A DNA stretch of 64,000 nt from Kineothrix sp. IPX-CK (GTDB lineage Bacteria > Bacillota > Clostridia > Lachnospirales > Lachnospiraceae): positions 3,658,001-3,722,000 of the forward strand of contig NZ_CP146256.1 of NCBI RefSeq assembly GCF_039134705.1. The letters are read 5' to 3'. The notes under the pieces were generated by a model, which searched no databases, was not told where the DNA came from, and worked only from the letters and a program-made list of their open reading frames with translations. The translations under genes and the position numbers were made by a program. This document shows positions 55,108 through 63,434 of this stretch, in pieces. Every line of letters starts with the position of its first letter. Position 1 is the stretch's first letter.

Positions 55108-56574
55108 TTATATCTGACGGAATAATTCTTTTACCGTCGGATATATTTTTGCAAATTTGCTGTATTTCTCCTCGTACTTCGCTGCGATCTCCGGTTCCGG
55201 CTCTATCGTATCCACGATCTTCACAAGCTTCGCTGCCGCTTCCTCGACTGTCGCGTATTCTCCGCAGCCTACCGCCGCCAGCATAGCTCCGCCGTATCCC
55301 GGTCCTTCCTCGCTTTCTATCCTGTCGATCTTTATATTCAATACGTTAGCGATAATCTTACGCCAAAGAGGGCTCTTAGCACCGCCCCCGCAGATTTTGG
55401 AGCGCTCGATATTGATTCCGAGAGAACGTGCCACCTCGAAAGAATCGCGAATAGCAAAAGCAACACCCTCAAGCACTGCCTGTGTCATATCCGCCCGGGT
55501 CGTGTCCATGGTAAGACCGATGAAAGTGCCTCGCGCATAAGGGTCGTTGAGCGGGGAACGCTCGCCCATTAAATACGGCAGGAAGTACACATTGTTCTCT
55601 CCCAGCTTCGTAATCGCCGACTGCTCCTTGGCATAATCGTGTTCGCCCACGATATCATCCATCCACCACTTGTTACAGGAAGCTGCGCTGAGCATACATC
55701 CCATCAGATGATAATAGCCGTCTGCATGAGCGAAGGCATGCAGCGCATTGTTCTTATCTACGCCGAACTGATTGCTGGAGATAAATATCGTACCTGACGT
55801 TCCGAGAGAAATGTTGCACATTCCGTCTCCTACCGTACCCGTACCTACCGCAGCAGCCGCATTGTCTCCGGCACCCGCTATGACCTTTACCGTCTCTGGA
55901 AGAGCCAGCTCCTTCGCCACATCAGCCTTTAATGTTCCTACTACATCCGCACTTTCATAAATACCCGCTAACTGCTCGCTCGTCACTCCGCAGATTCCCA
56001 TCATTTCCTCAGACCAGCATTTATGTTCCACATCGAAGAGAAGCATGCCGGATGCATCGGATACGTCCGTACAGAATGTGCCGGAAAGCTTATATGCGAT
56101 GTAGTCCTTCGGCAGCATAATTTTCTTTATCCTGGCAAAATTCTCCGGTTCGTTTTCCTTGACCCAGAGAACCTTCGGTGCCGTAAAGCCGGTAAACGCG
56201 ATATTCGCCGTATACTTAGAAAGCTTATCCTTGCCGATTACCTGATTCAGATAATCCGTCTCCTTCGTCGTTCTTCCGTCATTCCAAAGAATCGCAGGGC
56301 GGATGACCTCATCCTTCTCGTCTAAAATAACGAGCCCGTGCATCTGTCCACCAAAGCTTATTCCCGCCACCTGCGACTTGTCGCAAGAGACGGTCAGCTC
56401 TTTCAATCCTTCCACAACCGCGATCCACCAATCCTCCGGATTCTGCTCAGACCAGCCGGGATGCGGGAAGAAAAGGGGGTATTCTTTGGATACGATATTT
56501 TCTATTTTTCCATCCGCTGCCATAAGCAGAAGCTTAACGGCGGAGGTTCCCAAATCTATCCCTATATAAAACAT
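55108..56574 (-). CDS. xylB: Xylulokinase
   Basis: This 488-residue FGGY kinase has the N-terminal phosphate motif IGIDLGTSAVKLLL, the sugar-binding GGQMHGLV and ILWNDGRT, the catalytic-Asp region SDASGMLLFD and the C-terminal ATP motif CGGGAKSPLWRKI. Motifs and length fit D-xylulokinase well, though related ketopentoses cannot be ruled out. It is the last gene of a run with a DUF4867 protein and a COG2407 isomerase, 97 bases after the isomerase with a hairpin in the gap. Confidence 0.92.
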   Translation of the reverse strand: MFYIGIDLGTSAVKLLLMAADGKIENIVSKEYPLFFPHPGWSEQNPEDWWIAVVEGLKELTVSCDKSQVAGISFGGQMHGLVILDEKDEVIRPAILWNDGRTTKETDYLNQVIGKDKLSKYTANIAFTGFTAPKVLWVKENEPENFARIKKIMLPKDYIAYKLSGTFCTDVSDASGMLLFDVEHKCWSEEMMGICGVTSEQLAGIYESADVVGTLKADVAKELALPETVKVIAGAGDNAAAAVGTGTVGDGMCNISLGTSGTIFISSNQFGVDKNNALHAFAHADGYYHLMGCMLSAASCNKWWMDDIVGEHDYAKEQSAITKLGENNVYFLPYLMGERSPLNDPYARGTFIGLTMDTTRADMTQAVLEGVAFAIRDSFEVARSLGINIERSKICGGGAKSPLWRKIIANVLNIKIDRIESEEGPGYGGAMLAAVGCGEYATVEEAAAKLVKIVDTIEPEPEIAAKYEEKYSKFAKIYPTVKELFRQI

Positions 56575-56624
56575 GTTTTTTATTTCCTCCTATACGATCT
56601 AAATACGATGCCAAAGCATCAATT

Positions 56625-56662
56625 ATTGCTTGGAAAGCCCGATTTTAAGCTTCCCAAGCAAT
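56625..56662 (-). promoter_or_regulatory. Stem-loop between isomerase and xylB
   Basis: ATTGCTTGG (56625-56633) pairs with CCAAGCAAT (56654-56662), with a further AAGC/GCTT pairing inside. It starts in the last bases of the intergenic gap and has no T-tract, so partial read-through or mRNA protection is likely. Confidence 0.45.
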
Positions 56663-56671
56663 ATTTAAATA

Positions 56672-58159
56672 TTATGCAAAAGGATTCTCCGTAGGATATC
56701 TTACTCCCTTTGGCTGATTGTATCCGATTTCTTCTACCGGCACGCCGATATATTTGAAAACTTCATACAGTGACTTTCCGAAATGTCCGAATGCAACAGC
56801 GCCGTGATGAGGATAATTGCCCTCGATCAATACGTGGCGGTAGAAGCGTCCCATTTCAGGAATCGCAAAGATGCCGATGCCGCCGAAAGATTTTGTAGCT
56901 ACCGGAAGCACTTCGCCCTGCGCAATATAAGCGCGCAGCTTGGAATCTGCCGTACTTTGCAGACGGTAGAAAGTGATCTCACCGGGTAAGATATCTCCCT
57001 CCAGGGTTCCCTGCGTTACTTCTTCGGGAAGGTTTCTGGCCATAATCATCTGATATTTCATAGCGCAGGAAGACAACTTCTTAGAGTTCGTGTTTCCGCA
57101 GTGGAAGCCCATGAACGTATCGTTATGTGTATAGGCGAATTTGCCCTTGATGCTTTCTTCGTACATATCCGCAGGCACGGTATTATTGATATCGAGAAGC
57201 GTAACTGTATCTTCGCTCACACATGTACCGATGAATTCGCTGAGTGCTCCGTAGATATCTACTTCGCAGGATACCGGAATACCCATTCCCGTCAAACGGC
57301 TGTTTACATAACAAGGGACAAATCCGAACTGGGTCTGAAATGCCGGCCAGCATTTTCCTGCAATAGCAACATATTTTCTATAGCCCTTGTGCTCCGCTAC
57401 CCAATCGAGCAGAGTCAGCTCGTACTGAGCTAATTTAGGAAGAACCTCAGGCTTCTGGTTGCCTGCACCCAGTTCCGCCTCCATATCCTTAACTACATCG
57501 GGAATACGAGGGTCGTTGTCATGCTTATGGAAAGCTTCGAACAAGTCCAGCTCGGAGTTTTCTTCGATTTCTACGCCGAGATTATAAAGCTGCTTAATGG
57601 GCGCATTACATGCGAGGAAATTTAACGGTCTGGGGCCGAAGCTGATGATCTTAAGGTCGGACAAGCCGATGATGCCGCGTGCGATCGGAACGAATTCACG
57701 GATCATATCCGCACATCCCTGCGCCGTACCAACAGGATATTCAGGAATGTAAGCATTGATATTGCGAAGCTTCAAATTGTAGCTTGCATTCAGCATACCG
57801 CAGTAAGCGTCGCCTCTTCCGCCGATCAGATTATCTCCGCTTTCTTCCGCAGCCGCTACGAACATTGCCGGTCCGTCAAAATGCTTTGCAAGTAAGGTCT
57901 CGGAAATTTCCGGTCCGAAGTTGCCAAGATATACGACGAGAGCGTTACAGCCCGCTTTCTTAACATCTTCCAGCGCCTGTACCATATGGATCTCGCTTTC
58001 TACGATACAAATGGGACATTCATAAATATCATTCTTTCCATATTTGTCTTCATAAGCCTTAATGAGCGCTTTTCTTCTCTCCACAGAGAGGCTTTCCGGG
58101 AAGCAGTCGCGGCTTACCGCTACGATACCGATTTTCACTTTGGGTAAATTATCAAACAT
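56672..58159 (-). CDS. L-fucose/L-arabinose isomerase family protein (COG2407-like)
   Basis: This 495-residue protein belongs to the fucose/arabinose isomerase superfamily, which converts aldoses to ketoses with Mn. Conserved stretches include VVYLGNFGPE, AAEESGDNLIGGRGDAYCGML, CWPAFQTQFGFVPC, SCEVDIYGALSEF and THNDTFMGFHCGNTN, where metal ligands are expected. Pairing with xylulokinase and an AraC regulator suggests that its product is a ketopentose, for example xylulose or ribulose; no classical xylA or araA is in the cluster. The exact substrate is unknown. It follows the DUF4867 gene by 30 bases. Confidence 0.85.
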   Translation of the reverse strand: MFDNLPKVKIGIVAVSRDCFPESLSVERRKALIKAYEDKYGKNDIYECPICIVESEIHMVQALEDVKKAGCNALVVYLGNFGPEISETLLAKHFDGPAMFVAAAEESGDNLIGGRGDAYCGMLNASYNLKLRNINAYIPEYPVGTAQGCADMIREFVPIARGIIGLSDLKIISFGPRPLNFLACNAPIKQLYNLGVEIEENSELDLFEAFHKHDNDPRIPDVVKDMEAELGAGNQKPEVLPKLAQYELTLLDWVAEHKGYRKYVAIAGKCWPAFQTQFGFVPCYVNSRLTGMGIPVSCEVDIYGALSEFIGTCVSEDTVTLLDINNTVPADMYEESIKGKFAYTHNDTFMGFHCGNTNSKKLSSCAMKYQMIMARNLPEEVTQGTLEGDILPGEITFYRLQSTADSKLRAYIAQGEVLPVATKSFGGIGIFAIPEMGRFYRHVLIEGNYPHHGAVAFGHFGKSLYEVFKYIGVPVEEIGYNQPKGVRYPTENPFA

Positions 58160-58189
58160 TATTCTTATCCTCCATTCTTTCTGCTGCTT

Positions 58190-58807
58190 TTACAGCGCAA
58201 TATTTTCGCCCCTGATGCCGTTTACCGCTCCTTCGATAGCGGCGTCGGCATGAGCAATCAGCCATTTGTTCTTTGCCGTGAGCAATTTATCCTCCGGATA
58301 TACACGGTCGGAAGCCTCCAATTCCGTATTGGTGCCCGCGGGCAGAATCACTACATTGCGGAAGGGCTTTCCGGAGGCGCTGCACGGTGCATAATGCAGC
58401 GTCGTCGCATACATTTCATATACCGTGCCTTCGGGAACGAAAAAGGCTTCCACTTTTGCGGAATCATAGGAAAAGTCTTCTTCTATATCCTGCTGTTTTC
58501 CAAGCAATAAAATAAGATCAGATGCCGCAACTCCGAATTCTGAATTGCGATGATACTCCATCGCGTTCAGCTTGTTGTTCGTGCCGTTGCAATATCCAAG
58601 CTGTATCTCCAGCCCTCCGAAGAGACTGTTCTTGATGTCGTCAGCTACAGGCAGTTTTTCAAGCTCCGCAATTGACGGATAATATACGACCGCATCTGCC
58701 GGCGCATCTGTCTCTTTCATGGCGCTTATCAGCTGTGCGACGTCAAATCCATCGAAAACCTGTCCGTAGGCTTTATATGCCTCATCCATAATCGATTGAA
58801 TCTTCAC
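58190..58807 (-). CDS. DUF4867 family protein, cupin-like
   Basis: This 205-residue cytosolic protein is recognised as DUF4867, a family seen next to sugar catabolic genes in Firmicutes. The stretch FFVPEGTVYEMYATTLHYAPC looks like a cupin half-barrel with metal-binding His and Glu, and GGLEIQLGYCNGTNNKLNAMEYH supplies further His and Glu, so an epimerase or isomerase role is conceivable. The start is GTG at 58807 with AGGAGG upstream at a rather long spacing. It is the first structural gene after the AraC regulator and the isomerase follows by 30 bases. Confidence 0.8.
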   Translation of the reverse strand: MKIQSIMDEAYKAYGQVFDGFDVAQLISAMKETDAPADAVVYYPSIAELEKLPVADDIKNSLFGGLEIQLGYCNGTNNKLNAMEYHRNSEFGVAASDLILLLGKQQDIEEDFSYDSAKVEAFFVPEGTVYEMYATTLHYAPCSASGKPFRNVVILPAGTNTELEASDRVYPEDKLLTAKNKWLIAHADAAIEGAVNGIRGENIAL

Positions 58808-58897
58808 CTTGTATCACTCCTCCTATTCTTCTATAAAGATGTTTATTATAGTTTTTATTATAGGACTTTTTTTTGCTCTTTTCTACCAATAACTTGT

Positions 58898-59749
58898 CTA
58901 TTTCATAGCACTTTCTTGCCTTTTTCTCATTTCTCTTCTATATTTGTCCGGAGATATTCCAAAACGGGATGAAAAGGCCTTCGCAAAGCTTCTCGCATCG
59001 GGGAATCCGTTGTTCTCCGCTATCTTATTTACCGATTTGTCCGTATTCAAAAGCTCCTTAAAAGCATACTCCACCCGCACGTTTAAAACATAGGTCTTAT
59101 AGTTCACATTCGCATATTTTTTAAAGATTCGGGACAGGTAGGTAGAGGAAAATCCGAAGATTTCCGCCACATGTTCGAGTGTTATATCTTCCCTGAAGTG
59201 ATCCTGTATATAGGAAGTGATCTTGAACAGTTTTTCCATCTGTCTGCTCTGCTTCATCCTCTCCTTGTCCACATTTGTCTCCCGATAACGTGTCAGGAGG
59301 AAATGCATCATTTTATAGTAATCGCTCAGCACCTCCAGCTCATAGCCATACCTTTTTTCCGCATATGCCGTGTACATCCGGCGAATGAGCCTCACGAACT
59401 GCGCGTCCTCTTCCTTGTAGCCCTCAGAGGTATGACGGAAGAGAAGATATTCTTCTTCCTTATATTTGTGGAATTCCTCCGGAGGAATCTGCAATACAAT
59501 CGTGAAATTCTCCTTCGATACGTCAATGGAGTGCACCTCGTTGGAATTGACGATAATAAATTTTCCTCTGGACAGCCCGTAATAAGAGGTATTGATATAA
59601 AAATCAATTTCTCCTTCGAAAACGAGGAATATCTCTATACTGTCGTGCCAGTGCTTCGTCACGCGGTAATTGCCGTTTCTTCCCTCAAATATGAACATTT
59701 TAAATGGGAGGTCATCGTTGGGTAATACGAGCTCACGCTTTAAGTCCAT
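58898..59749 (-). CDS. AraC family transcriptional regulator
   Basis: This 283-residue protein has an N-terminal cupin-type sensing domain (about 10-150; HWHDSIEIFLVFEGEIDFYIN) and a C-terminal AraC double helix-turn-helix (about 180-278; TLEHVAEIFGFSSTYLSRIFKKY and KIAENNGFPDARSFAKAFSSRFG). It probably responds to a sugar and controls the downstream DUF4867, isomerase and xylulokinase genes. The ATG at 59749 has GGAG upstream; a 20-residue longer start is rejected. Confidence 0.92.
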   Translation of the reverse strand: MDLKRELVLPNDDLPFKMFIFEGRNGNYRVTKHWHDSIEIFLVFEGEIDFYINTSYYGLSRGKFIIVNSNEVHSIDVSKENFTIVLQIPPEEFHKYKEEEYLLFRHTSEGYKEEDAQFVRLIRRMYTAYAEKRYGYELEVLSDYYKMMHFLLTRYRETNVDKERMKQSRQMEKLFKITSYIQDHFREDITLEHVAEIFGFSSTYLSRIFKKYANVNYKTYVLNVRVEYAFKELLNTDKSVNKIAENNGFPDARSFAKAFSSRFGISPDKYRREMRKRQESAMK

Positions 59750-59799
59750 GCTTTCTCCTGCTCCTTTTTGATGTGGTAAATGGTAAATATATATACAAT

Positions 59800-59828
59800 A
59801 TTCTAGCATGTATATAAGGCACTATCAA
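59800..59828 (-). promoter_or_regulatory. Promoter of the AraC regulator gene
   Basis: On the minus strand TTGATA (59823-59828) and TAGAAT (59800-59805) are 17 bases apart, with TGC just before the -10 box (extended -10). Confidence 0.65.
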
Positions 59829-59860
59829 CACGATAGCTATAAGTTCTATGCCGTTATAAT

Positions 59861-59904
59861 AAAAAAGCTGCCGATTAGTTTTTTAACCAATCGGCAGCTT
59901 TTTT
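59861..59904. terminator. Terminator of the aspS-gatCAB operon
   Basis: A 16-bp perfect stem (AAAAAAGCTGCCGATT with its complement) ends in a T-run on both strands. It begins 12 bases past the gatB stop codon. Confidence 0.9.
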
Positions 59905-59915
59905 ATTATTTCGTC

Positions 59916-61346
59916 CTACAAAAGTTCTTTCAAAAGTTTATTCACCATACCCGGCTCCGCTTTGCCCTGCATCGCTTTCATCGTTTGTCCCACCAGGAAT
60001 CCGATCGCCTTTTCTTTGCCGTTTCGATAATCCTCGACAGATTGAGGATTGGCGTCTATTACCTCTTCTATCGTCCTGCGCAGTGCGCCTTCGTCGTTTA
60101 CCGTCTTCAAGCCCTTTTCTTCTATATATAACTGCGGGTCAATATCGGTATCGAACATTATCTCGAATACTTCCTTCGCTACGGAGCTGTTGATCACCTT
60201 TTCTTCCGTGAGCCCGATAAGCTTTGCCAGATTCTCCGGAGAAAAGCGGATGTCTTCCGGCTCCATGCCATTCTCCTTCAGCAAACGAAGGGTTTCTACC
60301 ATAAGCCAGTTCGCCGCTTTTTTCGGCTGCCCGCAAAGAGCTGCAGTCCTCTCGAAAATATCCGCCATGTGTTTGGATCCGGTAATAATATCTATATCAT
60401 AATCAGGAATATCGTACTCCTTTTTATAACGTGTTATCTTCTCCGCCCGCATTTCCGGTTGTGTTTCTTTAATCCGGGCTATCCATTCATCGCTGACCCT
60501 GATAGGGACAAGGTCAGGATCAGGAAAATACCGGTAATCCTGAGCGTCTTCCTTGCTTCTCATCGCATAGGATTCTCCCTTATTATCATCCCACCTTCTC
60601 GTCTCCTGAATCACTTCAGCTCCTGCCTCCAGAAGGTCTATCTGTCTTTCCCTTTCGCCCTCCACGGCACGTTTTATTGCACGGAAGGAATTCATGTTTT
60701 TCATTTCTGTTCTCGTTCCGAATTCTTTCGCACCAACTTCTCTAACGGACAGGTTCACGTCAGCCCTCATGGAACCCTCCTGAAGCTTGCAGTCGGAAAC
60801 GCCAAGATACTGAAGCGTCAGGCGGAGTTTTTCCAGATAGGCTATTACCTCCTCTGCGCTTCGCATATCCGGTTCGGATACGATCTCTATAAGAGGAACA
60901 CCGGAACGGTTATAGTCCACGAGGGAGCATTCCTCCCATTCATCGTGAATCAGCTTACCCGCATCTTCCTCCATATGGATTTCATGGATTCCTACCGTTT
61001 TACTTCCGCCTTCTGTTTCGATTTCCACCTTGCCGTTTCTGCAAATAGGAAGATAGAGCTGGGATATTTGATAATTCTGTGGATTGTCGGGATAAAAATA
61101 ATTCTTTCTGTCAAATTTACAATGTTGTGTAATCGTGCATTCGGTAGCCAGCCCTACCGCTATGGCATATTCTAATACCTGCTTGTTCAGCACCGGAAGA
61201 GATCCCGGCATACCGGTGCAGACCGGACAGGTATGTGTATTCGGCGCGCCGCCGAAGGCGGTGGAGCAGCCGCAGAAAATCTTTGTTTTGGTAGAAAGCT
61301 CAACGTGAACCTCCAGACCAATGACCGTTTCATATTGCTTAGCCAT
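59916..61346 (-). CDS. gatB: Asp-tRNA(Asn)/Glu-tRNA(Gln) amidotransferase subunit B
   Basis: This 476-residue subunit binds the mischarged tRNA and activates the carboxylate with ATP. The signature YETVIGLEVHVELSTKTKIFCGC and NTHTCPVCTGMPGSLPVLN (zinc Cys), HIEEDAGKL-type HMEEDAGKL and DYNRSGVPLIEIV are present, and the C-terminal YqeY-like domain covers about 330-476. It lies 18 bases after gatA and is the last gene of the operon. Confidence 0.97.
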   Translation of the reverse strand: MAKQYETVIGLEVHVELSTKTKIFCGCSTAFGGAPNTHTCPVCTGMPGSLPVLNKQVLEYAIAVGLATECTITQHCKFDRKNYFYPDNPQNYQISQLYLPICRNGKVEIETEGGSKTVGIHEIHMEEDAGKLIHDEWEECSLVDYNRSGVPLIEIVSEPDMRSAEEVIAYLEKLRLTLQYLGVSDCKLQEGSMRADVNLSVREVGAKEFGTRTEMKNMNSFRAIKRAVEGERERQIDLLEAGAEVIQETRRWDDNKGESYAMRSKEDAQDYRYFPDPDLVPIRVSDEWIARIKETQPEMRAEKITRYKKEYDIPDYDIDIITGSKHMADIFERTAALCGQPKKAANWLMVETLRLLKENGMEPEDIRFSPENLAKLIGLTEEKVINSSVAKEVFEIMFDTDIDPQLYIEEKGLKTVNDEGALRRTIEEVIDANPQSVEDYRNGKEKAIGFLVGQTMKAMQGKAEPGMVNKLLKELL

Positions 61347-61364
61347 ATCCTAGACCACCTTTCC

Positions 61365-62834
61365 TTATTTTTCTACGTTTTTTATAGTGGGAGCGCCAAA
61401 GACACCTCTGGCCTTTTCATAGGTGTAAGCCGCCTGAATGATTTTCTTCTCCTGAAAGCAATCTCCGATAAGCTGCAGCCCTATCGGAAGCCCTCTTGAA
61501 TCCATCCCGCAGGGAACGCTGATGGCAGGAAGTCCTGCAAGGTTTACCGAAATCGTATAAATATCTCCCAGATACATCTTGATAGGATCTGCCAGGCTCT
61601 CTCCCAGCCGTGGAGCCGTGGTGGGTGCAACAGGACCGAGAATCAGATCATATTTGGAAAAGGCTTCGTCAAAAGCCTTTTTAATAAGAGCCTTCACCTT
61701 CAACGCTTTCAGATAATACGCATCATAATAGCCGGAGCTCAGTACGAAGGAGCCTAACATAATCCTCCGCTTCACCTCTGCCCCAAAGCCCTCGGAGCGG
61801 GATTTCTTATACATGCTGTGCAGCCCTTCGTATTCCTGAGCCCGGTGTCCGTATTTGATGCCGTCAAAGCGCTCCAGGTTAGAACTGGCTTCCGCCGCAG
61901 CAATGGTATAATAGGCGGGAATAGCATATTCTGCCAGACTCAAATCGAATTCTTCTACTACAGCACCTTTCTCTCTCAGTAACTGCGCCGCTTTTAAAAC
62001 AGCTTCCTTCACTTCGCTATCCAGTCCTTCTCCGAAATAATCCTTGGGCACACCGATTCTCATGCCTTTCACATCTTCTATCAGGGCACTGGTGAAATCG
62101 GCCTCCCTGGATACAGAAGTCGAATCCTTCTCATCATGGGAAGCGATTGCCTCGAGAATTGCCGCACAATCCGCTACGTCCTTGCTGATAGGCCCGATTT
62201 GATCCAAAGAAGAGCCATAAGCGATCAGGCCATAACGGGATACGGTTCCATAGGTGGGCTTCATTCCCACCACGCCGCAGTAGGACGAGGGCTGACGAAT
62301 GGAGCCACCGGTATCCGAGCCTAATGCAAAAAAGCATTCCTGTGCCGCCACCGCAGCGGCTGAGCCCCCGGAGGAACCTCCGGGCACCCTGCTTTCATCC
62401 CAAGGATTCTTCGTCTCCCCATAAGCGGAGGTCTCTGTGGTAGAACCCATGGCGAATTCATCCATATTTGTCTTGCCTATCATAAGTGCACCGGCCTTTT
62501 CCAGGTTTAAAACCGCCTCCGAGGAAAAAACAGGAACAAAATTACCAAGAATCTTCGATGCGCAGGTAGTTAAGATTCCCTCCGTGCACATATTGTCTTT
62601 AATTGCCATCGGTACTCCCGCCAGCGGTCCGGTCAGTTCTCCGTTTTCAATCCTTCTTTGAATATCCCCGGCTTTTTTCAATGCTCCTTCTCTGTCCACC
62701 GTAATGTAGCAGTTATATCGCCCTTCGCGGCTTTCGATACTGTCTATCACCGCAGCTGCCGCCTCCATTACCGTCACTTCTTTTTTCTTTATCGCAGCTG
62801 ACAGCTCCACGGCTGTCCATTGTAAAATATCCAT
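61365..62834 (-). CDS. gatA: Asp-tRNA(Asn)/Glu-tRNA(Gln) amidotransferase subunit A
   Basis: This 489-residue amidase frees ammonia from glutamine for GatB. The Ser-cisSer-Lys triad is K79 (AIKDNMC), S154 (PGGSSGGSAA) and S178 (SDTGGSIRQP). The order gatC, gatA, gatB with 10-20 base gaps is standard. It starts 11 bases after gatC. Confidence 0.97.
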   Translation of the reverse strand: MDILQWTAVELSAAIKKKEVTVMEAAAAVIDSIESREGRYNCYITVDREGALKKAGDIQRRIENGELTGPLAGVPMAIKDNMCTEGILTTCASKILGNFVPVFSSEAVLNLEKAGALMIGKTNMDEFAMGSTTETSAYGETKNPWDESRVPGGSSGGSAAAVAAQECFFALGSDTGGSIRQPSSYCGVVGMKPTYGTVSRYGLIAYGSSLDQIGPISKDVADCAAILEAIASHDEKDSTSVSREADFTSALIEDVKGMRIGVPKDYFGEGLDSEVKEAVLKAAQLLREKGAVVEEFDLSLAEYAIPAYYTIAAAEASSNLERFDGIKYGHRAQEYEGLHSMYKKSRSEGFGAEVKRRIMLGSFVLSSGYYDAYYLKALKVKALIKKAFDEAFSKYDLILGPVAPTTAPRLGESLADPIKMYLGDIYTISVNLAGLPAISVPCGMDSRGLPIGLQLIGDCFQEKKIIQAAYTYEKARGVFGAPTIKNVEK

Positions 62835-62845
62835 ATCAGCGCCTC

Positions 62846-63139
62846 CTAATCGAATGTCGGGGGAACCATAAACATGCCATCCTTTTCCCCCGGTGCGTTT
62901 TTCAGGATTTCCTCCCTCATATCACCGTTCGTCACTACATCTTCTCTAAAAACATTCTGAACGGAAAAGACATGAGACATCGGCTCCACTCCGGAAGTGT
63001 CCAGTTCGCTAAGCTTATCGATATAATCGAGCATTCTGCCCATATCCCTTTTGGCCTGCTCCTTCTCCTCTTCGGAAAGCTCAAGCTTGGCGAGAATGCC
63101 TACATATTCAATTGTTTCATCATTTATTATATTTGTCAT
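62846..63139 (-). CDS. gatC: Asp-tRNA(Asn)/Glu-tRNA(Gln) amidotransferase subunit C
   Basis: This 97-residue subunit wraps around GatA and stabilises the complex. It has the family start [19 protein letters not shown] and end [16 protein letters not shown]. The ATG at 63139 is set by AAAGGAG ten bases upstream and by normal family length. The frame stays open for 31 more codons to a TTG, which would add an unsupported extension. Confidence 0.92.
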   Translation of the reverse strand: MTNIINDETIEYVGILAKLELSEEEKEQAKRDMGRMLDYIDKLSELDTSGVEPMSHVFSVQNVFREDVVTNGDMREEILKNAPGEKDGMFMVPPTFD

Positions 63140-63434
63140 TTTGAACTTGCTCCTTTCAAATCCCAGTACATTTAGGTAATTGCGAAACTCGTTACTTTCA
63201 TTAATTTCATGTACAGTTTCACGGCCTTCCAAGGACTTTCCTCAGTGCATTAGGTTTCAGTTTTTTTAGCGAAGGATTTGCATTTTCTTAAAGAAACCAA
63301 TGATACTTAGGGAAACGTCGTAAGCGTAGGAGAAAAAACAAATCCACCGTGGAAAGTTACCAGTAAACTCCAAAGGGCACATCAAATTTTACAACCTGAC
63401 AGTTTCTCAAACGCCCGCCTAAACCACTTCACAT
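63140..63434 (-). other. 295-base aspS-gatC spacer of unknown nature
   Basis: This gap is far longer than the other gaps of the operon. It holds no credible gene: the frame leading into gatC has no ribosome site and other frames are short. The minus strand shows an AT-rich centre with AAATCCTTCG and GGATTTG that could pair across about 45 bases. No terminator with a T-tract or recognised RNA motif is seen. Confidence 0.5.

Noticed and set aside
63140..63232. GatC starting 31 codons earlier at a TTG
   Set aside because: There is no ribosome site and GatC proteins are about 95 residues; the ATG at 63139 has AAAGGAG.
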